A stretch of DNA of 64,000 nt from positions 1,612,001 to 1,676,000 of the forward strand of contig JBBPUQ010000009.1 of the NCBI GenBank assembly GCA_038501195.1, written 5' to 3'. Position 1 is the first letter of the stretch, and the number at the start of each line of letters is the position of its first letter. Source of the stretch: Nemania diffusa. Taxonomy: Eukaryota; Ascomycota; Sordariomycetes; Xylariales; Xylariaceae. Shown piece by piece: positions 1-11,518 of this stretch. Position numbers and translations under genes: made by a program. Under the pieces are notes generated by a model, which had not been told where the DNA came from, did no database searches, and worked only from the letters and a program-made list of their open reading frames with translations.

Positions 1-1
1 T

Positions 2-1199
2 AAGAATGTCAAGACCCATGCACGATTGCTCAGCAAGGCTATGTGGTACGAATGGCGGATGAAGCTTCAAGATGGACTCAAGGAAGGCCTTGTGAAAATA
101 TCCGAGGGCATGATTGCTGACGAGGACCTCTTGCAAAAGCAGCAAGCACTTCTTAACTCTGTTCTACCCCGACTTCTCGACCAGTTCCAGTCCCTAACGA
201 CGGAGCGTGAGGACCTTGAAGCCGTAGCACAAGAGCTCGCAGATTGTGACCCGGAAGACCTATTATCCGCGCGCACAGAGCTGACTACTCTGGATTCCGA
301 CATTGAGACGAAGAAGCGGAAAATAGAGGAACTACGTAAGCAGTTGGCCGAGACCGAGTCAAATATTGACACGGCCACACAGAGGAAGCAAAGCTGCGTC
401 ACTGCCATTGAAGAAGCAGAGAAGGAGCGGGAGGAATGCAGAGGATGGACATCTAATGAAATCAATTCTCTCAAAGGTCAGTCTACATTCACTTGAGATT
501 CTTTTCTGGGTGATATCTAATTCGACAACAGCCAAAGTTGATGATTTGGAGAGACGACATGGCTGGGCTATCACAGGCGTTGCTGGCACATCTATTTCGA
601 TGACATACCGGCGGGAGATCGAACTCGTGTTCGACGTCTCTTCGTTCGGCCGAGACAAGGCTTCGAGCTCACGAATCGACCTGTGGTACATTGCAGCCAG
701 TCGCGATCGTGACCCACTGCCTACGTCACCTGAAAAGGAATTCTTCGTTCAGTGCATCAGGGACCACGTGCGTGGGATGGCCCAGGCGCAGACCAAGATT
801 CGTGATATGCTGAGCGCGATCAGTGGGGCATGGAAGAAAGCTAACCATGTCGCGGCAAACGTACGGCTCTTAAACTGCACGTTCCCGACTAAAGTGGTCC
901 GAACGTCGGACTCTTCTATTGCAGTCAGATCTACGCTGCTCTTGGTCCCTTTGGAGACGAAAGTCGAGGTCAGTCTCACACTACATGGGCAACACACTCA
1001 GGATGGCTTCCAGGTATCAATTGCTCCTCAGGCACAGGTTATCTACGGGGAGCATTTCAAAATCGACAACGTTATTGAGTACCTCACAACTCGCATTGGG
1101 ACTCTAGTAGTCACCAAGGAAGAGCGGGGCGACACTGAGTCCTGGAGCGATGTTGTTGTTGAATTGCGCGAGAGACTATTGGCCCGAGGGCGAAAATAA
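2..1199 (+). CDS. spc7: Kinetochore protein Spc7/KNL1, C-terminal part (5' end outside window)
   Basis: This is the C-terminal part of the KNL1-family scaffold of the outer kinetochore KMN network, which links microtubules and spindle-checkpoint proteins to the centromere. The frame is open from base 2 with no start, so the gene begins upstream. Exon 2-476 encodes the characteristic Spc7 segment (KAMWYEWRMKL) followed by a long coiled coil rich in Glu, Lys and Gln. A phase-1 intron at 477-531 (GTCAGT donor, CAACAG acceptor) joins it to exon 532-1199, which starts AKVDDLERRHGW and continues into a compact region that matches the RWD-type C-terminus expected of KNL1 proteins and that binds Mis12. 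About 380 residues are visible. Family identification rests on recognition of the coiled-coil and post-intron motifs; I am confident of it. Confidence 0.88.
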
Positions 1200-3290
1200 G
1201 CCAAACGCGCTGCTTCCATTGGTCTTGTAATGCCGTGATGACTTATGACTATGATTCTTGATATTGTAGGGTACCGCCCGAGGGGTAATGGGAGCATGGA
1301 GTACGCGCGCGGTATGCACTGGGGAATTTGTTTGTCTCTGCTGGAATATTATTATTTAGTTAGGCCAATAAACCTAGCCCTGACTACCTGACCTCTCTTG
1401 TGTTACAATGTATTAAGTACCTAGGTATTCTGCCTATCTCTAGAGTCTACCCCTAGGTATATATGTAGACAGGTACGCGTATGTCACCAAAGCCTATCTA
1501 TCTATCCTACTTGCTGCCTATTTCTAAAATTGGAAGGTGCATATGTAAGGTTCGATGTACTTAGGTACTCGGGTGCCACGGGTAGCACGGGTGGCTGCCG
1601 ACCAACATAAAGTATGCGGCTGCACCCGAAACGCTAATTATTTATTGGGCCCTAAATTGCGCCGCCTTTTATCACGACCCGCCGTCTTTCCAACTACCTA
1701 CGGCTTTCGAAATCATTCCTAGAATTTGAGGGAAGGAACAGCCCATCAAGGTCTTCGTAGTAGATAGTCTCATTCTAGGAACGAGGTGACTAGGTACCTT
1801 GGGTAGCTATCTACTGCGTTCGAAGTATATCTACTTGTAATACCTACGAACAGTGTAATACGAAATCTTCCTTCTGAAGGTCTAACGCCAAGACAGACGT
1901 GGGAAAAGGATGGGGTTTGCCTTGCCCTGCGAGAAAGCTGGGGTGCCTATCGTTGCTGAGGCTGATATGCTCGTAGGCTCACTTGTCCACGAAGGCAGCA
2001 TCACTGTGCCCAAATTTGTTCCTGCTTTGCTTAGAAAAGATACTTAGGCAGTGAATGCGTAAAATAAGCTGCCTCGTTCTCTATGCTACCTTTATTTCTA
2101 ACTCGTGCATAGCATCGCCGAAGTATGCTGAACCACCACTCCTAGATAAAGCTTAAATATCCTCGAAGAGTGTTCAGGTGTACTTGTACACCTAAAAATG
2201 CCAGAGTTTAATAAAATAATAGCTATTAAACTACCGAATACCCCAAGTAAACCTTGGAAACTACTGGGTTCCCCATGTTCAGTGGTGGCTCGGTAACTAT
2301 AGAGGAAGATTTGATTAGAATAAATCTTTTAAGTCGACATTAGCTCTTGATACCTGATATCATTCCTTGACGTGCGCATGCCATAATCCGGCTGGATCAT
2401 AACAATTCGTTAATTCGCTAGCTACTTTGCATATATAGAGCACCACAGCAATGGAACAAGGAAGATGAATACATAGCACGATACCATCTTGAACCATTGC
2501 TAGACAGACTGCATCGATACCTGGGTACTAACTGGCTTCTATTGGGTGGAGAACTTATTAAACGCCTCGCTCCCCATCCTTGGAAGTAGCAGATAAGATA
2601 CTTGATTACCTCGTAACTCTACCACGGCTGATCCATAGAAGTCCCAAGTTCAGTACAATGTTAGCTATAACGGAGACACGAGTAGAAATAAAATACTCAT
2701 TGTACAGTAAATAACCTGGCGCACGAAATCATCTAAACTATCAAGAAAAGTTAGAGCTTATTAAACTGGGAAAGGCTAATACTCACTGAAGGGGAACAGC
2801 GAAGTAGAAAATTTACATGACTACTGCTGCTGAAGGCTGCGAGTCTAATTCGGTGACATGCCATGGCATAGATACCTGATGAGTATTCTTATTGTCTCTA
2901 GCACGAAGGGTATTAGCATGGATAGACCACTTGGAGCCTTCTGGTTCACAACGCCAGAATACTCAACATACATCCTATATACCTAGGTACTCAACCGACA
3001 ACTCGTGTCTGTACCTGCTTCCTGGGTAGATGCTTGGCTTGTAAAAATTAGCTGCAATAACCCTCTCTGATCGAGGGTAGATACGTTGTCTACCTACCTA
3101 CCTAATATACATGTAGCAGGTACGTACCTTCGTGAGTTTAAGTAGGTTCAGAAGTACATAATATAGAGTTGATAGAGTTGTAGCCACACACCTACATTGT
3201 TAGGTAGCTGGCAAATAAGTATGTACCCATGTACCTAGGTACGCATGACCTACCTGTAGTGCTGTGTAGTGTCGAGAACGTGGTGTGTAA
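1200..3290. other. Intergenic region with TACCTAGGTA palindromes
   Basis: No open frame with coding character was found in this 2.1 kb. It is moderately A+T-rich and dense in TACCTA/TAGGTA words, with exact TACCTAGGTA palindromes at 1418-1427, 2980-2989 and 3232-3241. I saw no tRNA or 5S-like sequence. Confidence 0.6.
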
Positions 3291-3357
3291 CCACAGATGC
3301 GCTTGATACCACTCAACAACCTCGGTTTAGCGCCAACTTACCTGACCTCCATAATCT

Positions 3358-3440
3358 CATCCCTCTCTCTTCTCGATCCTCTCTCTCTCAATCCTCTCTC
3401 TTCCCAACTCTCTCTCTTCAATCCTCTCCCCTCCTTCCAT
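3358..3440 (+). promoter_or_regulatory. Pyrimidine (CT) tract, probable core promoter or 5' leader
   Basis: An almost pure C/T stretch made of loosely repeated TCCTCTCTCTT-type units lies about 200-280 bases upstream of the ATG at 3635. Long CT tracts near the transcription start are common in filamentous-ascomycete promoters, so this is probably the promoter or leader of the following gene. The role is inferred from position and composition. Confidence 0.5.
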
Positions 3441-3634
3441 CTTCCTACCACAACTGTCTCGATTTTCAGTCTTCGACTTTCGACTTTCGATCCAGTTACC
3501 CAAACCACCATCGCACTCGCACGTACGCAACGCAGCGCAACGCACTGCTTAGCCTACGTGCACAATACAACATTTTGTCTCACGACGCCTTTCCTTTTCT
3601 TTCCCCTCGTTCTGGTTGAGATAAATCCGCCATC

Positions 3635-6600
3635 ATGCTCAGCCTTCCCCGTCACCCTCTTGCCTTCGCGGCTCTTGTTATCGGTATTGCCTGCCTCGCC
3701 TCTTGGGCCGACAGTAAGTGTTTCTCCATTGCTTGGCGTCTTCCCCGGCGTGTCTCCTCTACTATAATCCTACTGCCCAGTTGCAAATATATCATTTGCA
3801 TGTGAATATGGGTTGCTCATAACACTTGACACATGCCCGGTTTCTCGATGCTCCTCCTTTTCCTAGGGACATGTCCCAGTACACTCCATATATTCCGCAC
3901 CTCGTGTTCCATGATGGAAACTCAACGAAATATTGCTGATGCTAACTGACATAGTGCTACTTCCCCTTTTCGGGACGGTCGTCTCTGGTGTCGCAGACAT
4001 CTATGCCTTCAATGTTCACCCAACCATTGGTGTCCTGACCTTCCTCGTCACCTCTTTGATCTTGTCCTTTGCCTTCGTTGCTAGTTCCAGACTGCTTATT
4101 GTCGCCACTCTCCTGCAATCCCTTCTGGTCGCCTACACTGACTATGGTTGGTGGACCTTTTCGTTGGGACTAACTGCCTACCGCCTCTGGACGGTTGGCC
4201 TGTTATCAACTACCCTCCAGTCTATCCCCGAAATCTGCCTCTTTCTTTGTATCAAATTGCATTTGAGTTTCCCAGAAAACAAACCAACAATCAGAGATAA
4301 GCAAGGCCGTGTGCGCCGCATCTCTTTTAAAGAGCATAGAGCACGTTTCCCTTACCCTCCTTGGTCCTCGTTCCTTTGGTCGTCCGATATCAAGCTAGAT
4401 TGGATAACGCCTTGGGTCGATGCGTACCAGTACTTCCGCCCGTCAACTGTACTGGGGTTACAAACTCTGTGTCTGATGATCGCGTTTATGATATATGCTA
4501 CCGGCCAGGTTATAAAAGACGTCGTGTGGCGTTTTTCAAGAAACCCTAGTTGGTGCCCTGACTGGCGGGTAGCAAAACACAAACGGCAAGAAGAGGAGCG
4601 ACTGGCTCAGCTCCAAAGGGAAAAGGATAGCATGCCTCTCACAATCATCTACCCCCGGGGCTACATGGCCGTAACTCAGCAGTCATGTGATGAACACTTT
4701 GATGCGGAACCAGTGTTTAATCAGAACTCGGCTGGCTCGAGTTGGTTATCTAACAATGGCTCGAGGCCTGAACGTGAAGCTTAGAGAGCTGATCGTTCTG
4801 GTCAGGGGGCCAATTCTGACCACGACCAGGTTATTTCTGACGCTTATGCTGCCTGCCAGACTAGAGCGCTTCGGCGTCTGTAGGTTTGCCCCTAACATGG
4901 TATTTTCACAGACAGTTACTAAATCAAGCGCTATAGTCAGGAAACTCTCGAACGACAAAAACAAAGAGAGATGGAACGCGAGAGACTTAACGGGTTCAAG
5001 GAATACTGTCGTGCCGACCCATCAAGAAATTATCCAGTCTTCCCCCCCGAAATCTACTTAACTCCGGAACGAACTCTCAAGCATCCCGTTGAGGCACAGA
5101 TGAATCTTGATCGTCTGCAGGTGGATCGTGACCGTTTTTATCTGGCATGCTATAAGACTTACTGTCAGTCTCTGTTTACGGAGGCCTCTGTGTCTCCAGA
5201 AGCTTCACCAAGCACTGCCATGGTTCCTTTTCGTCAGCCTTCTAGGGAGGTTGGCCCATCTCTACCTTATATTCAACAGACTCCGCCTCGTATTGAACAG
5301 ACTCAGCTTTGTATTCAAGAGGCCCAGCCTTCTCTTCAAGAGAAAGCTGAAACTGCCCCCGTCGGTATGCTGGGACGATATGTTGTCCATGCACCAGTTC
5401 TCCAGGCTCTTGCTAGTAGACCGGTGGAGTTCGTAATCCAGGATGACGAAATGGATTTTGAGTATACAAGTCCCGAGGAAACTAAATTGATCGAATACCC
5501 GATGGACGATCGCATGGACGTGGACGGCTTCACAGACGATGAACCGGACGAACCGTCGGAGCTGATGCGCCTCGCGGGGCCGATGCACGTCGAGACACCG
5601 GATGATGATCTAATGGAAGATCTCGCTGGTAGATTTGAAGTCCTCGAGCTCAACGACTTCGATGACGATTACTATTTCCCGCAACTCAGATTGAAAAGCG
5701 GGTTGGGCTGGATATCTAGAAAATATCCGATCGCCCCTCACCCTGCTCGGATTACCTGGGACCCTACTCCTTTCCCTGCACCTCATGTCACCCCTCTGGT
5801 AACCTCTGGTTACCCCAACACTCCTGTAGCAGCACCCCAGACTGTTTCTTCATGGCCTGCTACTAGAGTAGACCCTGAAGTAGTACCCCAGACTACTCCT
5901 TCATGGCCATTTATGGGAGAAGAAGCAGCACCCCAAACTACTCCTTCATGGCCCTTTATGGGAGAAGAAGCAGTACCCCAGACTTCTTCTTCATGGCCTA
6001 CTATCATGGAAGAAGCAGTGCCCCAGACTTCTTCTTCATGGTCTACTATTGGAGAAGATCCTGTAGTAGTACCCCAGACTTGTCCTTCATTGCCTACTAT
6101 CATGGAAGAAGCAGTACCTCAAGCTTCTCCTTCATGGCCTACTATCACGGAAGAAGCAGCACTCCAGACTTCTTCTTCATGGCCTACTATCATGGAAGAA
6201 GCAGTACCTCAAGCTTCTCCTTCATGGCCTACTATCATGGAAGAAGCAGTACCCCAGACTTCTCCTTCATGGCCTACTATTGAAGATGATCTTGAAGCTA
6301 TATTTGGTCCTGTTAACCATGCCCCTTCAACTATTTCCCCGGCTGGTTCTAACACTCAAGCTCCTCCGGCTACATACGTAGCATCGACTGCGCCTACGCA
6401 GGAAAGCGCACCGCTAGTTACCCCTCAAATTATTTCCCCAGCTGGAGCTGACCTTGAAGCCTCACCGGCTACACATACAGAACCGGCTGCTCCTGTCGAC
6501 TATGTTCCCTCTCTTCGGACTCCAGTGACTCCTCGAATCATTTTCCCGGATGGATCTACTAGTCCTAAGCTCCCTACAAGCACATTTAAAGATCCGACTC

Positions 6601-8126
6601 CTCCTGCTAACCATGCTCCTTCTATTCCTAGTCATAAAAGGGCGAAGCTGCTTGCTTCTATTGCTCCGGCTAATTCTAACACCGAAGCCCTTCGGACTAC
6701 ACCCACAGCGCCGACTGCGCCTACTCCGCCTACTCAGAAGAGGACGCCTCTGGTTATGCCTGTAATCACTTTTCCGGATGGATCTAATAGTCCTAAGCTC
6801 CCCACGAGTACATGGATAGATTCCAGTCCTTCAGTTGATGATACTCCTTCTATTCCTGATCATAAAAGAACGAAGGTTTCCCCGGCTAACTCTAACACTC
6901 AACCTCCTCCGGTTACACCTACAGCGCCGACTGCGCCCGTTCGGAAACAGACGCCTCTGGTTATGCCTATAATCACTTTCCCAGATGGATCTAATAGCCC
7001 TAAACTCCCCACGAGTGTATTCATCGATACGACCCCTCCGGTCAACGTCAACGATACTCCTTCTATTCCTGATCATAAAAAGGTGAAAGTTTCCCCGGAT
7101 AACTCTAACACTAAATCCCCTCCGGCTGCAGCACCGGCTGCGCCTATTCGGAAACAGACGCCTCTGGTTATGCCTTTGATCACCTTCCCGGATGGATCTA
7201 ATAGCCCTAAACTCCCCACGAGTACATGGGTAGATTCCAGTCCTTCAGTTGATGATACTCCTTCTATTCCTAACCATAAACGGTCGAAGCTGGTCACTCA
7301 AATCGTTTCCCCGACTACTCCTACAGTCCAGACTGGCCATGGATCCAAAGTATCTGCTCCTCCTCAGGAGTCCACCGCTGTACAAACAGCGCCAGTCGCC
7401 CCTATGGCGCCTGCCTTCACCTTCTCTACCCCTCGTCCTACAGCACCGGCTCTTCCTGCAGCGACTAACTTCAATTTCTCTATTCCTGGTCTTGCAGCAC
7501 CGGCTGTTCCTCAGGCGAACCCCTTCAGTTTTTCTGCTCACCAGACAGGGCCCGTTACAGCTTTTGCGGGCCCGACTGGTCCTGCAACAGCTGCGTTCAC
7601 CTTCTCTGGTCCTAACTTACCTACTATGTCTTTCCCTGACCAAACCCCGATGAAGTCTCAGGGACCGCCGTCAGAATACGACGAAGAAGAGCTGGAGAGA
7701 CAGTTTCTCGAACTTGATTCGCCGGATGGGCCATCAACCCAAAACCAGCCCACACAGCCCCAACTACAGTTCAGCGAAGCCGACAAGGCAGACCTGGACG
7801 AGGTGTTGTTTGGAAAAAAGCCTTCACCAGATCCGCCGAAGCGCGTCCGTTTCGCTTCGCCGGTGAGGCAACCCTCGCCCTGTAAGAAGAAAGCCCCAAA
7901 ACCTGATGCAGAGCTGAACGAGAAGATACAGAAGGCGGAACGACTGCTAGACCAAATGGATGCGAACCACCGCATATACCGGGAGATGCTGCAGTTCGAT
8001 GCGAACATCGAGATGGGGATTGGCCATGTCCCTGGACCGGAACCCCTTTATGCCGACGACCCTGAGGACGTGGCTAAGGCTCGCAGAGATCGGAACCCAC
8101 GCCCCACGAAGCGCGGGACTAGATGA
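3635..8126 (+). CDS. Large multi-pass membrane protein with a long repetitive FG-rich tail (spliced model)
   Basis: I do not recognise this family. Proposed exons: 3635-3713, 3955-4712 (or 4670), 4785-4879, 4937-8126, giving about 1,370 residues. Introns 1 and 3 keep the frame with good signals (GTAAGT with CTAAC and CATAG; GTAGGT with ACTAAAT and TATAG). Intron 2 is needed to skip a TAG at 4782-4784; two phase-0 donors, GTAACT at 4671 and GTGTTT at 4713, can join to the CTTAG at 4784. Residues 8-130 and about 191-212 hold six or seven hydrophobic helices, with a basic loop between. The remainder is low-complexity and Pro/Ser/Thr-rich: ten 15-residue repeats around PQTSSSWPTIMEEA, four repeats of about 68 residues containing TFPDGSNSPKLPTS and HKR basic clusters, then FG-type motifs (FTFS, NFNFS, NPFSFS) and a charged helical C-terminus. 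Alternatively there are two genes, the first ending at 4784 and the second starting near 4971. Nuclear-envelope localisation is only a guess. Confidence 0.55.
5829..6290 (+). repeat. 45-bp coding minisatellite, about ten units
   Basis: Ten in-frame units of about 15 codons with the consensus V-P-Q-T-x-S-S-W-P-T-I-M-E-E-A; three units are a little longer. Neighbouring copies are nearly identical in DNA, for example repeated CTACTATCATGGAAGAAGCA blocks, which points to recent expansion or homogenisation by slippage or unequal exchange. The repeat lies in the disordered part of the large protein. Confidence 0.85.
6537..7310 (+). repeat. Coding tandem repeat of about 200 bp, four units
   Basis: Four in-frame copies of about 65-75 codons. 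Each starts with I-T/I-F-P-D-G-S-N-S-P-K-L-P-T-S, followed by a D-T-P-S-I-P-D-H-K-R segment, an N-S-N-T spacer, a Pro/Thr/Ala stretch and T-P-L-V-M-P. The H-K-R-x-K clusters could be nuclear-localisation signals and the S-P pairs possible phosphosites (inference). Confidence 0.85.
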
Positions 8127-9059
8127 TTATACCCTTCTTCGTTGGTGATAGAAATCTTGGCTTCAACACTTCCTCCTCTAGCATTCATCATATCTTAGCT
8201 TACGACGACCTCGCCTTCAACTCGATTCTCATCAACACACACATAGCTTTCTCACGCTTTCCGACGACCCCTTAGGGACCTCCTTGCGGGGTGACAGGGG
8301 CGCGGATTTGATATCGGTCGGCAGTCTGTCTTCCAAGGCCTCAGGAACCCCTATGCGGGGAGAAGGGCCTGGTTGACTTTCTTTCTACGCGACCTTAACT
8401 ACACATTGTCTTAGGAACCCCTGCCATGGGGAGACGGACAGGCGTGTTCAATTGAATCGCCACAACTTCGATCGCCACATCTTCGACGTACGAACGCGAG
8501 CTCCATCACTCGCGTGGGGACGATGATTAGGAAATGCAGGAGAGCAGGGGGAAACAAATGCCAGAAAGAAGGGATCGCAACCAAACTTTTTGTTCAATCT
8601 TGATTTCAGGGAATAGAACTTGAAGGATAGCATGTCACATTGGTGGAACTGGAAGCATGTTGGAGCCGACTCGGCTTTTGTTTTGACCTCTGTGTCTCTT
8701 TGTTTTTTCGGGAGAGTGGTACTTGCATAGGCTCTGACCTGCCCAACTGTAACTTCGGCAAAACGGAGGAGTAAAGTTGGGCTGGATAGGTCATGGTAGA
8801 GCCGCAAATTTTGGAGTTCACCTCAACGGCAGGTTGAGAGGACTGATCAGGGATAACCTAGAAGGCATGGGTAGTTTCTGGACAGGTTGCAGAACCGATG
8901 TAATTTTGCTCTAATTTTCGGTCTCTATAGTGTATTACATGTCTAATATACACTGGCAACGCCTATGAACTCTACTTAAATGACTTCCTAAGAGTGACAG
9001 TGTGCCTCAGCAATATATACAAGGTGCTTCGGGCATTACAGTACTTAGAATGAGACCAA
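8127..9059. other. Convergent intergenic region with three spaced hairpin motifs
   Basis: This is the 3' region between the large + strand gene and atg14 (-). No convincing coding sequence was found. Three related motifs that can form short C4/G4 hairpins occur at 8274-8299, 8343-8367 and 8413-8437. The rest looks like ordinary 3' untranslated or spacer sequence. Confidence 0.55.
8274..8437 (+). repeat. Three copies of a GG-ACCCC-loop-GGGG hairpin motif at 69-70 bp spacing
   Basis: The copies read AGGGACCTCCTTGCGGGGTG, AGGAACCCCTATGCGGGGAG and AGGAACCCCTGCCATGGGGA (first 20 bases shown). Each has a small inverted repeat (CCCC with GGGG, or ACCTC with GGGGT including a G-U pair) and a variable loop. 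The stem is kept while the loop varies, suggesting a structural constraint or a short GC-rich repeat family. They may lie in the 3' UTR of the upstream gene. Confidence 0.5.
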
Positions 9060-10666
9060 CTATCTGGCTTTTACCTTAGTCCAACCATTGGTGCTCTTTT
9101 CCCCTTTCTCACGGTCTTTGCCATTGACGGCTGTAGTAATACTAGCTGGGGGATTGTCGCCACTTCCGCCGCTTTTAACGGTATTAACGCTCATGTAGCT
9201 CTCGAAGCCGAACCTAGCACCCCGCTCACCGACCTTGGGCTTCGGTCTAGCTCCGCCGACCAACACTCCGTCATCGGCATCATCCGGGGCCCAGGCGTCG
9301 TCTTCGAGGACCTCCCACTCCGGGATTGGGTTCCCGTGGTTGAGCTTGGATTTCAGCTTGTCCGTGAGTTTAGCCGGATGTGGCAGCTTGAAGTTCCGCG
9401 TCAGGTCGTTCCCGGCCGCGCTGCCCAAGAAGGTGTGCCCGCTGCCATGGGAATATAGTCCCATCCGAGGCGCGGCTTTGCCGAGCTCCGTGGGCTCGCC
9501 ACCCTCGACGACCGCGATTTGGTTTCCGACGTTGTCAGCTATCTGCTGAGGATTGCGCTGGAGGGACGAGTTGATGAGGAGGTTGTATAAGTTTCGGCCA
9601 ATGCCCGCAAAGGCGTCGAAGTGGCTGGTATTATCGCCCACAGGCACGCCTTGTGTTCGGCACAACCAAACAATGTCGTAGCTAAGGAGACAAACAGCTT
9701 CAAGAAAGGCGTTATACGTTGCCGGATCTTCCTTGGCGAGCGTCGGGAGGGATTTGTCAATAAATAGGGGCCGCGGGGAGGGGATATTGGCGAACTGGCG
9801 ATCGCGCGGGTCGGGAGGTATGGGCGATGAGCCAGGGAAACCTACCTCGCCGTGCTGATAGGAAGAGGTTAGGGAAAATATAGTAGGTCGAGGATAATCG
9901 TTATGAGGCAAGGTAATCTCAGCCGGCAGGCGAATAGCTAGGTAGTGGGAAGCGAGGAACAGCAGATGCGTGATGTGACTAAGAGATGCTGAAATGAGCT
10001 CTGGCTGAGCATCTTTTATCAGTTAGCTTTGCTTGACTAAGAGGTAAAGGGGGAAACTATACTGTTCATGTTCTGTAGATCGACAATGTCAACACCCCCG
10101 ATCTTATACTCAAACCGCACTGGATTCCCTCGCCGGACACGTTGCAGCCTGTGGAGCTTGGCCACCTCCATGCATAGGGCAGCTTTGTACTGGGTCATGC
10201 CCTCGTATTCCCTGTCCCAGGTGTACTTGATCATGTTGACGGCCTTTCTGGACTCTTCTATCTCCCGGTTTCGACGCACGGATACCCCCTGCGATGCAGC
10301 GGCGAGGGCGTGTTTCTTGTGTTTTATGGCGGCTCGTTTCTCCTCGATATCTTTCTTCGCAGCTGCCACTTCTTTGCGCAGCCTATCGGCTGATTCAATT
10401 ATGCGCTCGGTTCTCGCCCTCGCTTTGTATTCCTCCGAGGAACAATTCTCGACGTAGGCGCGCGAGGGCTGATGCGTCGCAGGAGAACTGGGTCTGGTAT
10501 CGCTATCGGACAGGAGCTTATTCACTTTGATTTCAATGGCTTCCCCTTCTAGGAGGGCCTTAGCATTCGCAATACGGCCTTCATATAGAGCATTTCTGGC
10601 ATCGACGACACAGAGGAAGGGCAGGCGTTTCGGGTGGTGCGCCCTCTCGCAGATATCGCAGTTCAT
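9060..10666 (-). CDS. atg14: Autophagy protein Atg14, PI3-kinase complex I subunit
   Basis: Atg14 is the autophagy-specific subunit that directs the Vps34-Vps15-Atg6 lipid kinase to the phagophore assembly site. Exon 1 is 10063-10666 and exon 2 is 9060-10012, with a 50-base intron (GTATAG donor, GCTAAC branch, AAAAG acceptor), giving 518 residues. The N-terminus carries the family's Cys pairs (C3, C6 and C19), followed by the DARNALYEGR segment and a coiled coil at roughly residues 70-150. The splice restores MNNAQPELISASLSHITHLL, followed by the strongly conserved LAIRLPAEITLPHNDYPRPT block. The C-terminal third includes the SYDIVWLCRTQG and DAFAGIGRNLYNLL stretches. The start is the ATG immediately before the Cys pair. 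The partner subunit Atg6 is encoded about 11 kb away. Both the splice join and the motif order support the assignment. Confidence 0.9.
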
Positions 10667-11518
10667 GGTAGGCGATATGTCGGCGACGTCGACGGGGTGA
10701 CGGACAAAGTAGCTAAGGAGGCAGAGAGAAATGTATTTATTATTCTACGGAGGGCAGCTTGTCGCCTTCGTAGTGGTATGAGGTAAGTAATGAGAGTGAA
10801 TAATAAGCTGCATATCTACTTAAGGCCGAATAGGGAGCTCGTGACAAGACGTCAGCCTGTGAATTTAGTGAAGGGTATAATGTTATTGTTTGTGGCGCAA
10901 GGCACAAGGCGCATGGGAAGTCTCGAGATGATGAGAAAGAGTCAGATAAGTGACAGGCAGACAGGGGTTCTGCCTTGTGACGTTAGAGAGTGCTCAGCTG
11001 GGATTCTCCCGAAGCCACAGCAAGTGGGCAGCTTAGGTACCTATCTAGGAAGGGTTGCTTACCTAGGCAGGCACCCAGTTATAGTGTTTTCTACTGCACA
11101 CTAGCTCCGGCTGTCGTGCACTCGTCCCCACTTGTGGACCAACTGACTGCCTTATCGGCTTTATCGGCTTACCGTATTTAGATGAGTGTTATCTGCTATT
11201 AGGTTCATCTTTGTCGGGTTTGGGCCTCTATGCTATTCTGTATTTCTTTATTCGAGCCGTTTCTAGAGTCTTTCCTTTCATTAGTCAATTCCTTCTCCAA
11301 ACCCACGAGTTGAATTGTCTTCGAGTCGAGAGCCCAAAGGCTGTGGAATGCGGGTAGTTTGTCGTAGGTATTAGTGTGACTAGCTCAGTGTGCAGATCAG
11401 TGTGCAATACAGCACTGCGTTCGTTGGTGTCGCGGCTCGCTAAATTCTGGGGACTGGAGCTATTTCACCTCATCAACGAGTGCTTAAATCGTCTGAGAGG
11501 CCACCCAAATCATCCAGA
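10667..11518. other. Intergenic region between divergent genes
   Basis: This is the divergent promoter region between atg14 (-) and the gene at 11519 (+). Only short unsupported frames are seen. It includes TAGGTACCTA-type palindromic words near 11035 and a direct repeat of TTATCGGCTTTATCGGCTTA at about 11151-11170. Confidence 0.55.

Noticed and set aside
5810..7541. Several long minus-strand and shifted frames within the repeat gene
   Set aside because: They mirror the coding repeats in other frames and have low-complexity composition; the + strand frame of 1,051 codons explains them.
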